From Pelagicoccus enzymogenes (lineage in GTDB: Bacteria; Verrucomicrobiota; Verrucomicrobiia; Opitutales; Opitutaceae): a DNA stretch of 64,000 nucleotides. The DNA is taken from assembly GCF_014803405.1 (NCBI RefSeq), contig NZ_JACYFG010000002.1, positions 372,001 through 436,000 of the forward strand. The letters are read 5' to 3'. Positions 53,641-62,358 of the stretch are shown here, one piece after another. The notes below the pieces were generated by a model. It had not been told where the DNA came from. It made no database searches and worked only from the letters and a program-made list of their open reading frames with translations. The position numbers and the translations under genes were made by a program. Positions within the stretch are counted from its first letter, which is position 1, and every line of letters begins with the position of its first letter.

Positions 53641-53892
53641 GTGCGAGACGAAAGCCTAGCAAACAAACAATCTCACCTCCTCGGAATCGGCTTGGACAAC
53701 CAGGACGGGCACAAACGCATCACCCGCGCCGAGAAGTTTTCCATCGTGGGCGGATCCCAGGAAACCCACGAGCGAATGACCGAAACCGTGGTAAAAACCT
53801 TCGAGGACATGAAGAGGGCCGGCAAGCACCTCGAAACCATCGAGAAAAAGCACCTGGCCGAACTCATCGAGAAGAACCGCCCCGCCGACTAA
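53641..53892 (+). CDS. Small conserved-looking hypothetical protein
   Basis: 83 residues from a GTG start 15 bases after scpA. The sequence is charged and helical (KRITRAEKFSIVGGSQETHE, then MTETVVKTFEDMKRAGKHLE) with no membrane segment. The GC-rich codon pattern and tight position suggest a real gene. No domain was recognised. Confidence 0.7.
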   Translation: MRDESLANKQSHLLGIGLDNQDGHKRITRAEKFSIVGGSQETHERMTETVVKTFEDMKRAGKHLETIEKKHLAELIEKNRPAD

Positions 53893-53899
53893 TGTAAAA

Positions 53900-53930
53900 C
53901 CGACGGACTCGCTCTCGAGCCGTCCCTACC
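53900..53930. repeat. GTAGG-led palindromic element (copy 3, minus orientation)
   Basis: Read on the minus strand it begins GTAGGGACGGCTCGAGAGCG and continues into AGTCCGTC, giving a stem ACGGCTCG/CGAGTCCGT with one mismatch. It fills the gap between the two small genes. Confidence 0.6.
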
Positions 53931-53936
53931 AGCTCC

Positions 53937-54200
53937 GTGTCTCACCATCAGCCTGACCCCAAAAGCAGCAGCTCCCTTTCCATCGAAGACGGAGAGGGGC
54001 ACGAAGTGCTAGGCGCCAAGGCGGAGGACAAGGATCAGGTCGTGCTTGCAACCGACTCGAAGGGCAATTCGTTGACCCTGCTCGAGGAGTACGCCCTGCG
54101 CAAAAAAAGCCGCGTTCGCCCGATCGAATTTGGAATCAGCTTCGTCTGCGCGACAGCTTCGCTTGCATTCGCGGCTCTCATCTACTTTAACACGCACTAA
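53937..54200 (+). CDS. Small single-span membrane protein
   Basis: 87 residues from a GTG start. A charged cytoplasmic part (about residues 1-60) with KSRVRPIEFGI is followed by one C-terminal membrane helix (SFVCATASLAFAALIYF). It ends 2 bases before thioredoxin, so co-translation is likely. No family was recognised. Confidence 0.7.
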   Translation: MSHHQPDPKSSSSLSIEDGEGHEVLGAKAEDKDQVVLATDSKGNSLTLLEEYALRKKSRVRPIEFGISFVCATASLAFAALIYFNTH

Positions 54201-54202
54201 TC

Positions 54203-54526
54203 ATGGCAGACATCATCAACCTGAACGAACAAAGCTTCGACGAAGCAATCTCCACCGCAAGCGGACCGGTCCTCGTGGATTTCTGGGCGCCTTGGTGCGG
54301 CCCCTGCAAGGCCATCGCTCCCCTTCTCGAAGAAATCGCTGGCGAACTGGACGGAAAAGCCGCCATTACCAAGGTCAACGTAGACGAAAACAGCGCCATC
54401 GCTGCCAAGTTCAACGTCCGCGCCATCCCGACTCTGATCCTCTTCAAAGGCGGCGAGCAGGTCGAAACCATCGTCGGCATGATCGGCAAGGACGACCTCA
54501 AGGCCAAGATCGAAGCCCACGTTTAA
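54203..54526 (+). CDS. trxA: Thioredoxin
   Basis: A 107-residue standard thioredoxin: VLVDFWAPWCGPCKAIAPLL holds the CGPC active site, followed by the cis-Pro loop RAIPTLILFKGG. It is a cytoplasmic disulfide reductant. The start codon is 2 bases after the preceding stop, and a terminator follows. Confidence 0.98.
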   Translation: MADIINLNEQSFDEAISTASGPVLVDFWAPWCGPCKAIAPLLEEIAGELDGKAAITKVNVDENSAIAAKFNVRAIPTLILFKGGEQVETIVGMIGKDDLKAKIEAHV

Positions 54527-54557
54527 GGTTCCGAGCTCCAAACAATTTCAAAAACAC

Positions 54558-54587
54558 AGCCCTTCGCTCGCAAGCGAAGGGCTTTTT
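54558..54587 (+). terminator. Terminator of trxA
   Basis: A perfect 11-bp stem (AGCCCTTCGCT / AGCGAAGGGCT) with a CGCA loop is followed by TTTT. Confidence 0.95.
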
Positions 54588-54647
54588 CGTGTCGAAGATA
54601 ATCCTTCGCCCAACGAGCGACGAAAGAGCAGCCTTCTGCCAAAAGCC

Positions 54648-55475
54648 TTACTCGACGGTCTGGTCCAAAGGAATTCCCATCCTCTCGTACAATCCGCGGC
54701 GGCCCTCCTTGTCCCCTTGCAAAACCTTCTGGGCGTGGGCCGCAACGTCCTCGGCCACCCTTCTCGGCACAACGATCACCCCGTCCCCATCGGCGACCAC
54801 CACATCACCCGGCATCACCAAAACCCCTCCGAATGACAGCGGGCGGTTGATCGACTCGATCTCGTTGCGGCCCGGGCGAATTCCCCGCGTACGCTTCCTC
54901 AAGTAAAGCGGCACTTCCTGCAGAGCGATTTCGTCGGTGTCTCGCGAGCCCGCATCCGTGACCACTCCCACCGCGCCCAGGTCCTTCCATGCCAAAATAT
55001 TGTAGGACCCAATCGAGCCGATGTCCCGCTCCTCCACGTCATCGATGACCACCACCGAACCGGGAAACAAGTGGTCCGCGAACGGTTCCGAGGAATACTG
55101 GTTGTAGAAATTCCCTTCCCATTCGGAAAAGTCCTGTCCTGCCGCGGGGTGCTCCGAACGTTGGGTCGGCACATAACGTACCGTGACCGCGATGCCGCGG
55201 ATCACATGCTTCATCGTCTTGCGATCCAGCCAGTCCGCATGAATCGCGGGATCCACGAACCCCGTGTGCGGCAAGCCCACCGAATGCATTCCATCTGCCA
55301 CATCCGCCACTCGCAAACCTTCGAACAAGCCCAGCAAGGCATCGTTTTCCTCCTGGGTGTAGGTTTTCGTTTCGATGTAGTTCTCAGGCTCGCCCTTGCC
55401 CGCAAAGGCAGGCCAGGCAAACGTCGAGGCTAGTATCGAGGAAACAAATACGCGAATTGTCAGCTTAACTTTCAT
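54648..55475 (-). CDS. Exported RraA-like (HMG/CHA aldolase-type) protein
   Basis: 275 residues with a Sec signal peptide (VFVSSILASTFAWPAFA, ending about residue 26). The mature part is an RraA-like fold: LRVADVADGMHSVGLP, YNILAWKDLGAVGVVTDAGS with the RD of GSRDTDEI (metal/substrate residues), GVLVMPGDVVVADGDGVIVV and RRVAEDVAAHAQ. RraA-type proteins are normally cytoplasmic; the signal peptide makes this an envelope or secreted member. It may be a lyase or aldolase on small organic acids, but the family name covers several activities. Confidence 0.85.
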   Translation of the reverse strand: MKVKLTIRVFVSSILASTFAWPAFAGKGEPENYIETKTYTQEENDALLGLFEGLRVADVADGMHSVGLPHTGFVDPAIHADWLDRKTMKHVIRGIAVTVRYVPTQRSEHPAAGQDFSEWEGNFYNQYSSEPFADHLFPGSVVVIDDVEERDIGSIGSYNILAWKDLGAVGVVTDAGSRDTDEIALQEVPLYLRKRTRGIRPGRNEIESINRPLSFGGVLVMPGDVVVADGDGVIVVPRRVAEDVAAHAQKVLQGDKEGRRGLYERMGIPLDQTVE

Positions 55476-55796
55476 GGAGCGCTGGGGTTGAGGGTCTTTG
55501 GATCAGGGAAAACAGCAGAACAACGAAACGATCTGCTTGCGACATCCAGCAAGATAGCCGGATTCGCCCATTTCGCTAACCCCAATCTCCTCATCCTTAA
55601 GAGGCCTGCCTCATCGCCCTTTCCACCAATCAAGCCTGCAAAAATCTCAATCCACCGCTGGCGTTCTCAGATCTTTCAGCGAGGCCAGCACCTTACGGTA
55701 AACCAAGCGCATTCACACGCTTTCGCGTTTGACTCGCTTGGCTCGAATTGACGGTATTCCCCAACCCCTTCCCCGCACTTGTCATTCTACTGAAAT
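55476..55796. other. Divergent intergenic region
   Basis: 321 bases separate the minus-strand RraA-like gene from the plus-strand symporter gene and should hold both promoters. No convincing promoter consensus, hairpin or gene was found. Confidence 0.4.
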
Positions 55797-57371
55797 ATGC
55801 CTTCGGCCCCTGGCTCCAACGCTAATTCCGCCCCCGTTTCCACCCGATCCAAAATCATCTACGGACTAGGCTCGGGTAACGACATGTGGGGCAACTGGTT
55901 CTACGTTTCATTCGTCTGGCTGTTCTTCAACCAGTACCTTGGGATGTCTCCCTCCCTCATCAGCACCGCCCTGAGCTTGCGCTTGCTCTGGGATGCGATC
56001 ACCGACCCGGTCTTCGGCTGGTGGTCAGACAACACCCGAACCCGCTTCGGCCGTCGCCGTCCCTTCATCCTGATCGGCTCCATCCTATCCGGACTCTTCC
56101 TCCCCGTGCTTTTCATGGTCGAGGTAGGAGCCAGCGACATGGAATACTTTTGGTGGATGCTCCTCACCTCGATCATCTTCATGACCTTCGTGAGCTGCTT
56201 CAACATGCCCTACAACAGCCTCGGAGCCGAACTCTCCCCCGACTACTCTGAGCGTAACTCAATCTTCAAGTACAAGGGAAGTATCCAAAAAGTTATGGAG
56301 GTCGCTTCCTTCGGGGCCGGCGCCTTCGTCACCGCCCTTAATTGGGAAAACGCCACGGCTTCGGATGTCCCGCAAATCATCGGCAACATATTTAGCACTG
56401 CCGCCGCCTGGGTCAGCGGACTCATCGCCAGCCTCTTTACCCTCGATTTCGCTGCGGCATGGGCCGCCCTAGAGACACCCTTTGGCCTGCAGACCGGCGA
56501 CGGCACCGAGGAGATCAACATCGTTCTCTCGGCCCGCGTCTACGCCACTTTGCTCGGTGCCGCCATGATCGCGATCGGACTGATCCTCTTCTTCGGCCTC
56601 AAAGAGCGCTACTACGAAACCGTCAACAAGCACCAGGCCAAGACCAAGATCATCTCCTCCATCTGGGGCGCCCTGCGTTGCCGCCCCTTCCGCGTGCAGC
56701 TCTCCATGGGCCTCGCCTACTCGCTCGGCCTAAGCATGGTCGGAACCCTCGGCTTCTACACCACCGTCTACTTCGTGAGCGGAGGCAACCGCACCGAAGG
56801 GAATCTCTTCAACCTCAAGATGGGCATCGTGGGCATGCTCTTCGGCTTTATCGGCCCCATGATATGGGGCCTGCTCGCCTCGAAGTTGGACAAAAAAATC
56901 GTCATCCTCATCATCCAGTTTTTTGGCATCGCCGTCTTCGTCGCCACCTGGTGGCTCTATACTCCCGAGGTCAAGATGCTGCAAGTGTTGGCCACCGGCT
57001 TCATCGCCCTCACTCAAGCTGGCTTCTGGATGATGTACGGATCGATCGGAGCTGACGTCATCGACTACGACGAGCTCGAGAACGGGGTTCGCCGCGAGGG
57101 AGCCTTTTCCGCATGCGGCAGCTACATCATGAAAATCGGTATGATTCTCGGGACCTTCATCACCGGCGTAGCTCTGGAGAGTACCGGCTTCGACGCCGAA
57201 CTCGGAGGGGACCAGCCCGCAAGCGCCATATTCTGGATACGTTTCCTTCTCGCAGCCGTACCCATTGCAGGCCTGATCATCTCACTTGTTTTCATCGCCC
57301 GCTTCCCCCTCACCGCCGACCGGATGAAAGAAATCCGCGCCCAGCTCGAAGCGCGCCGCGGCACTGTGTAG
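55797..57371 (+). CDS. GPH-family sugar:cation symporter
   Basis: A 524-residue membrane protein, about 12 helices, of the glycoside-pentoside-hexuronide family. Hallmarks are GSGNDMWGNWFYVSFVWLFF and, in the first half, DAITDPVFGWWSDNTRTRFG then RRRPFILIGS. A later repeat is GADVIDYDELENGVRREGAF. It imports glycosides with Na+ or H+. The convergent neighbour is a beta-mannosidase, so beta-mannosides or manno-oligosaccharides are the likely substrate (inference from context). Confidence 0.92.
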   Translation: MPSAPGSNANSAPVSTRSKIIYGLGSGNDMWGNWFYVSFVWLFFNQYLGMSPSLISTALSLRLLWDAITDPVFGWWSDNTRTRFGRRRPFILIGSILSGLFLPVLFMVEVGASDMEYFWWMLLTSIIFMTFVSCFNMPYNSLGAELSPDYSERNSIFKYKGSIQKVMEVASFGAGAFVTALNWENATASDVPQIIGNIFSTAAAWVSGLIASLFTLDFAAAWAALETPFGLQTGDGTEEINIVLSARVYATLLGAAMIAIGLILFFGLKERYYETVNKHQAKTKIISSIWGALRCRPFRVQLSMGLAYSLGLSMVGTLGFYTTVYFVSGGNRTEGNLFNLKMGIVGMLFGFIGPMIWGLLASKLDKKIVILIIQFFGIAVFVATWWLYTPEVKMLQVLATGFIALTQAGFWMMYGSIGADVIDYDELENGVRREGAFSACGSYIMKIGMILGTFITGVALESTGFDAELGGDQPASAIFWIRFLLAAVPIAGLIISLVFIARFPLTADRMKEIRAQLEARRGTV

Positions 57372-57374
57372 CAG

Positions 57375-57440
57375 GTAGGGCTGGCGCTCGCGCCACGCCG
57401 CATGAGCATGATACTGCATCGCGGAATGCCCTACACCTAC
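57375..57440. repeat. GTAGG-led palindromic element (copy 4)
   Basis: Begins GTAGGGCTGGCGCTCGCGCC and closes with GCCCTACACCTAC, so the GTAGGGC end is repeated in inverse orientation around an inner hairpin (TGGCG/CGCCA). It sits between the convergent symporter and mannosidase genes, next to the terminator. Confidence 0.65.
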
Positions 57441-57442
57441 CA

Positions 57443-57478
57443 CAAAAAAAGGGCGACCAAATGGCCGCCCTTCCTTGT
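57443..57478. terminator. Terminator between convergent symporter and mannosidase genes
   Basis: The stem GGGCGaCC / GGcCGCCC around AAAT, with one mismatch, has seven A upstream and a T-rich downstream side. It would act for the minus-strand gene and probably in both directions. Confidence 0.8.
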
Positions 57479-57479
57479 A

Positions 57480-59969
57480 CTAAATTTCCTGATACGTATC
57501 AAAAACGGACCGAGCTCTCAAGGCCGCCTTGACGGCGATAGCAGTCGTCTTGATCTGCGGCGTCACGCGAATCGTATTCGACTCGCCCGCCATCAAGTGC
57601 ACGAAATTATCGCTGTAGCGGGCATCGATCCCCTTCAACTCAAGCCAAGTCCAAAGCGCAGGCTTCTTGGCCGACACCGTCACATCGAAAGAACCGCGAG
57701 TCGCGGCTTTCACCTTAACGGACAACATCGGATCCTCTAGGGTCAGATGCTTTGGACGCGCGAAGGTCACGAGGTTTTCGCTCACGACCTTGCGCCCGTC
57801 CTTAAGGGCCAACTTCACGATCAACCCACGCTGCCCGTGTTTAGCTACGAGCTTCTTGAGCTTCAAGGTCTTGAAAACACCCGTCGAATTCGCTCCCGCC
57901 CGAATCTTCTTGGACCCCGTTTCGAGCTCCCTGCCCTCCACGTCCACAACTTTCCAATTGATGCTCAAGCTCTTCGCTTCCAGCAAGTCATTGACGACGT
58001 GAATCGCAACCGAATCGGTATCCAGATCCTCGACACCTGCAACCAGCAGCGGATTGAAGAAATTGCGGGCCGCATAATGCAAGGCCTTCCACTTGCCGAA
58101 GAAGTCGACCGAGGACCAGCTCGCAACTTGCCAGCAGTCATTGAGCTGCCAATACAAAGCCCCCATGCAACGAGGCTTGTTCATGCGCCAATGCTCGACC
58201 GCGTACTTGATTGCCAAGCCTTGAAGGATTTGCGTCAGCCAAATAGTATTGTCGAAGCCTACCGGCAGTCGGAACCAGCTTAGCATATAGTCGATTATGG
58301 CGCTGTTTCCGATCGGACTACGCTGATGTTGCTCCATCACATAGGAAGTAACATTGCGCTCCTCCTTGTTCGTATAAGTTTCAATCGTGCTAGGCTCCGG
58401 AAAGCTCTGGAAGCCGAACTCGCTGCAGAAGCGATGGTAGGCGGTGCGGTACCATTCAAACGGTTCGCGGCCGTGCCAAACCTTCCAAAGGTGGGCGTCT
58501 CCGCAATCCGGATTCTGAGAGAACTTCCGGTCGCCAACCGGCGAGTGCTCGCTTGAGGGCCAGTAGTCGCGCTGGGGATCGTTTCGCTTCACAATTTTTC
58601 CAATCACCTTGTCGAAAAGGTTCATGTACTCATCCCATGGCATCTGCCCCGGCTCGTCGCCGAGGATCGGAGAAATGTGTTCCAACTCGTTATTCCCGCA
58701 CCAAATCGCCAGGCAGGCATGGTGGCGAATCCGCTTCACCTGCTGCTCAATCTCAACCTCAACATTCGCTACCCAATCGTCGTCGAATCCTGGATACGCG
58801 GCGCAAGCAAACATAAAGTCCTGCCAGATGCAAATGCCCAGCTCGTCGCAAGCGTCGTAGAAGTCGTCACGCTCATACTTGCCGCCACCCCAGACTCGAA
58901 TCATGTTCATGTTCGCCTCGACGGATGACTTCAGCAAATCGCGATTTCTTTCGTCCGTTCCCCATACGTCAAACTGGTCCGAAGGAATCCAATTCGCTCC
59001 CTTGGCGAAGAAACGGTTTCCGTTGGCCTCGAAGCAGAACGACTCACCCCACTTGTCCTTTTCGCGTACGAGCTTCAGCTCGCGAATGCCGATTCGCTTG
59101 CTAGACTGGCTGATCACCTCTCCTTCGCTATCAAGCAAAGAGACCGCGACCACATAGAGCGGCTGCTCTCCCAAGCCATTCGGCCACCAGAGCTGCGGTG
59201 ACTTGACCGTAAGGCTCGTCTTTGCCTTGCCGCGAACGACAGCAGCCTCCCCGCTGGCCACTACTGCACCGTCCTTGGAGACCGTTACGAAAGCGCTCAG
59301 CTTAGTACGACGAGCGAGATTCACGGTCGCTTCCACTTCGAGCTCAGCCTTCTTGAACGCCTTGCTCAAGCTTTGCTTGACCAGCAGTTCGGATATTTCA
59401 GCCGTATCGAATGCGTCAATACGCACCGAACGCCAAATCCCCATGGTCACGATCATGGGACCCCAGTCCCAACCGAAGTTACTTTGCTCCTTGCGGACCC
59501 ATTGCCCTCCTTCCAAGCGATGATGGCCAATGCCCGTTTGCCAGAGGAAGCGTTCCTTCTGCTTGTCGAGTCCATAGGCAAGCGCCGAGGAAAAAACGAT
59601 AGAGATCGTGTTCTCGCCTACCTTGAGACGATCTTTCACGTCAAACTCCCACTCGCGAAACATGTTGTTGGTTTCCGCTAGCACCTTGCCATTTAGCGTC
59701 ACCTTCGCCAGGGTGTCCAAGCCATCGAAGCGGAGCAAAACCCTGTCTCTCTCCAGCATGGATTCGCTCGCTTCGAAACTGCGCGAATAGGTCCAACTTT
59801 TCTCGCCCACCCACTGGACCAACTTCTCGTTGTCGCGAAAATAGGGGTCCGGGATCAATTTCTCCCGGTGCAAGTCAGCATGCACGCATCCCGGCACGGT
59901 TGCAGGGATATTAATCTTCTTGGGACCCTTCAGCGTCCAAGTTCCATCGAGAGAGAGCGTTTCAATCAT
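57480..59969 (-). CDS. Beta-mannosidase, glycoside hydrolase family 2
   Basis: 829 residues from the ATG at 59969. The N-terminal sugar-binding domain has TWTLKGPKKINIPATVPGCV and the GH2 pattern VLLRFDGLDTLAKVTLNGK. The TIM-barrel catalytic part has the acid/base Glu in LAIWCGNNELEH and the nucleophile Glu in RFCSEFGFQSFPE; MIRVWGGGKYERDDFYDACD is also typical of mannosidases. There is no signal peptide, so it is cytoplasmic and cleaves imported beta-mannosides supplied by the convergent symporter. Confidence 0.93.
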   Translation of the reverse strand: MIETLSLDGTWTLKGPKKINIPATVPGCVHADLHREKLIPDPYFRDNEKLVQWVGEKSWTYSRSFEASESMLERDRVLLRFDGLDTLAKVTLNGKVLAETNNMFREWEFDVKDRLKVGENTISIVFSSALAYGLDKQKERFLWQTGIGHHRLEGGQWVRKEQSNFGWDWGPMIVTMGIWRSVRIDAFDTAEISELLVKQSLSKAFKKAELEVEATVNLARRTKLSAFVTVSKDGAVVASGEAAVVRGKAKTSLTVKSPQLWWPNGLGEQPLYVVAVSLLDSEGEVISQSSKRIGIRELKLVREKDKWGESFCFEANGNRFFAKGANWIPSDQFDVWGTDERNRDLLKSSVEANMNMIRVWGGGKYERDDFYDACDELGICIWQDFMFACAAYPGFDDDWVANVEVEIEQQVKRIRHHACLAIWCGNNELEHISPILGDEPGQMPWDEYMNLFDKVIGKIVKRNDPQRDYWPSSEHSPVGDRKFSQNPDCGDAHLWKVWHGREPFEWYRTAYHRFCSEFGFQSFPEPSTIETYTNKEERNVTSYVMEQHQRSPIGNSAIIDYMLSWFRLPVGFDNTIWLTQILQGLAIKYAVEHWRMNKPRCMGALYWQLNDCWQVASWSSVDFFGKWKALHYAARNFFNPLLVAGVEDLDTDSVAIHVVNDLLEAKSLSINWKVVDVEGRELETGSKKIRAGANSTGVFKTLKLKKLVAKHGQRGLIVKLALKDGRKVVSENLVTFARPKHLTLEDPMLSVKVKAATRGSFDVTVSAKKPALWTWLELKGIDARYSDNFVHLMAGESNTIRVTPQIKTTAIAVKAALRARSVFDTYQEI

Positions 59970-60095
59970 ACTTTCAGGGTAGGTTGTTGTTTCCAAGTTC
60001 GAGGGCACAAAGGAGCGCAAAAAGGCCCCGTGCTCCAGAACTTAATTTATTTGAGAAATAGCGTAAGCTATCGGAAACAGGTGCACGAGCACGCC

Positions 60096-60734
60096 CTAGC
60101 CAGCCAGCGCCTTTTCGACCAGTTTCTTGCAAGGCTCGCTCAGCTCCAGACTCAAGGCAGCATCGCGCCCGGCCTCGCTCATTTTGGCCCAACTCTTTTG
60201 CAGGATACCGACCATCTTTTCCTCGTCGGTCTTCTCGCTAAACTCCGCAAACTGCTTTTCCAGGAAAACGAGGCAAAGAGCGTCCTCCAAGGTCTGGCAC
60301 TCGGGATCCTTCTTGATGCCCTTCTTCAAGTTCAGGTCGGCGACGCGCATTTGCATGGCTTCGTCGTAGCCCATCTCTTGCAAAATGCTGACCATCTTGT
60401 GGGCGTGGAACTTCTTCAAGTCCGCCCGCCAGCTGAGATAGCCGGCGCGATCGCGGGAATAATCCTCGCGCGGGATCATCCATCGACAGATATGCTGCCC
60501 TCTCGCCGCGAGCATCAGGGCTTCCGAAGCCTCGGGAGCAAGCTTCAGCACCCACGCTGTCAGCTGCGTGGCGAAGTAGAGTTCATACCCGACGTTGCGG
60601 TGTCCAAGCGCCACCCGCTTCGGATCGTCGTCGTTTAACAGGTCTATCTCGCCAATGGTTTTGAGAAAAAGGCCAGCGTCCGCCACACGGTCCAACTGCC
60701 GCTCAAGCAAGTCTTTATCAAAGGTACGTTCCAT
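60096..60734 (-). CDS. DUF4202 protein
   Basis: 212 residues with the DUF4202 pattern: FLKTIGEIDLLNDDDPKRVA, ELYFATQLTAWVLKLAPEAS, AARGQHICRWMIPREDY, AGYLSWRADLKKFHAHKM and LEDALCLVFLEKQFAEF. The His/Arg/Asp arrangement suggests an HD-like helical fold, but that is inference. Function is unknown. It is 126 bases upstream of the mannosidase gene on the same strand. Confidence 0.9.
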   Translation of the reverse strand: MERTFDKDLLERQLDRVADAGLFLKTIGEIDLLNDDDPKRVALGHRNVGYELYFATQLTAWVLKLAPEASEALMLAARGQHICRWMIPREDYSRDRAGYLSWRADLKKFHAHKMVSILQEMGYDEAMQMRVADLNLKKGIKKDPECQTLEDALCLVFLEKQFAEFSEKTDEEKMVGILQKSWAKMSEAGRDAALSLELSEPCKKLVEKALAG

Positions 60735-60960
60735 AGGTCGACACTACAATTGCCAGCCCGTAAGGCAATAGCGCTGCACGGATTGGCAGCTCCTTTTTTG
60801 CAGCAGCGCAAGCCGACCCTAAGCCAATCCCCCAGCCACAGTTGGTCGCTCCCCGATACCTTTGAAGCTTCCCTATCTCGCGCCCAGTTTTAACAATGTT
60901 TTTAAATTTACGGTGAATTAACAACCCGCCGGCTAACATCAACTCCCCGACTCCTAACAC

Positions 60961-62328
60961 ATGAGCATCCAATCTATCCGCCTCGCTCTCATCGCAAGCT
61001 GCGCCACCCTTTCCGCCCTCTCCGCCGTCGCCGCGCCCAAGCTCATGCAAGGCCCCATGCTCGGCCACGTGGACCAAAACTCAGCCCAGATCTGGGCCCG
61101 CGTCGCTGGCGAAGCCAACCTTTCCATCCTGTACTCAGAGAGCCCGAGCTTCACCGACGCTCGAGAATCCGCTCCCGTACGCGCCCTCCCACAAAACGAC
61201 TACTGCGTACAAGCGACGATCGACGGACTCGAAGCCGGCTCCTTCTACTACTACCAAGTACTCGTCGACGGCGAGCCGCTCGACGCCGTTCGCGAACGGG
61301 AAGGCTATCCGCTCCTCACAGCGCCGCCTTCCGACATGGAGGTCCAGTTCACCATCGCGTTCGGCGCGGGCGCCAAGACGGAAGTTGACGGCATGCAAGC
61401 CATCTGGCTGCAGGTGCAAAACGCCCGCCCGCACGCCTTCTTCTGGTTGGGCGACAACGAGTCAGCGGAGGGCCTCGAGCCGGCCTTCCAAGCGGAGCAA
61501 TACCGCAAGCAACGCAACATCCCTTTCCTCCAACCCCTCCTGCGCTCCATTCCACAACTAGCAACCTGGGACGGACCTAAAAAAGACAGCGCCAAGTCCT
61601 TCGACGTCTTCCAACGCTACTGGGCCAACCCAAGCTACGGAACGGACGAAAACCGCGGCTCGTACTTCAATTACAACTACGGCGGCGTAGACTTCTTCGT
61701 GCTCGACACCTACAGCTTCCGACAGAGCGGCGAAGGAGCCACCTTGCTCGGCAATTCCCAACTCGAATGGCTCAAGGCGGAACTCGACGCCAGCGCCGCT
61801 CCCTTCAAGGTGCTGCTCAGCTCCAGCAGCTGGACCGATATCAAGGAAAGCAGCGACTCCACTTGGACTGCCTACGCTCACGAGCGCGATGACTTGCTCG
61901 GATACATTACCCAATCCGACATCCGCGGCGTAATTCTTGTCTCCGGCGACAACGACCAAGCCGAAGTGAAGGCGATTCCTATGTCACGAAAAGGTGGATA
62001 CGATTTCTATGAACTCGTGAGCAGTCCCCTCGCCCAGGACCCGGTGGCAAGCTACGACGAACAGGAAGCTTCCACCATCAACATACACGAGCCCTACGCA
62101 TCGACCATGAATTTCGGCTTGCTGAGCTTCGACATGACCGGCGACGATCCAAGCTTCGCGTACGACGTCATCAACGTTATGGGCGAGAGCGTATTCCCCA
62201 CCCTCGAAGTAAAGGCTAGCGAATTGCAGAACGGAGTCTCGTCCTGGCAGACCAAAGTGGACGACCCTGAGGCCTATGCTGACGCCGGCCTCGCCCCAGT
62301 CGCCCCCAGCAACGCAGTAGTGCAATAG
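60961..62328 (+). CDS. PhoD-like phosphatase-fold protein lacking expected metal ligands
   Basis: 455 residues with a signal peptide (about residues 1-22). The N-terminal beta domain has GPMLGHVDQNSAQIWARVAG, typical of the PhoD family. The metallophosphatase-like core matches in order: FFWLGDNESAEG, RNIPFLQPLLRSIPQLATWD, YWANPSYGTDENRGSYF, VDFFVLDTYSFRQ and VILVSGDNDQAEV. At the expected metal sites ATWDDHD is ATWDGPKKDS and SGDRH is SGDND. The His ligands are therefore missing and activity is doubtful or altered. It is monocistronic. Confidence 0.85.
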   Translation: MSIQSIRLALIASCATLSALSAVAAPKLMQGPMLGHVDQNSAQIWARVAGEANLSILYSESPSFTDARESAPVRALPQNDYCVQATIDGLEAGSFYYYQVLVDGEPLDAVREREGYPLLTAPPSDMEVQFTIAFGAGAKTEVDGMQAIWLQVQNARPHAFFWLGDNESAEGLEPAFQAEQYRKQRNIPFLQPLLRSIPQLATWDGPKKDSAKSFDVFQRYWANPSYGTDENRGSYFNYNYGGVDFFVLDTYSFRQSGEGATLLGNSQLEWLKAELDASAAPFKVLLSSSSWTDIKESSDSTWTAYAHERDDLLGYITQSDIRGVILVSGDNDQAEVKAIPMSRKGGYDFYELVSSPLAQDPVASYDEQEASTINIHEPYASTMNFGLLSFDMTGDDPSFAYDVINVMGESVFPTLEVKASELQNGVSSWQTKVDDPEAYADAGLAPVAPSNAVVQ

Positions 62329-62358
62329 TTCACGCAGCTTCCACGCCGAAGCTGCAGA

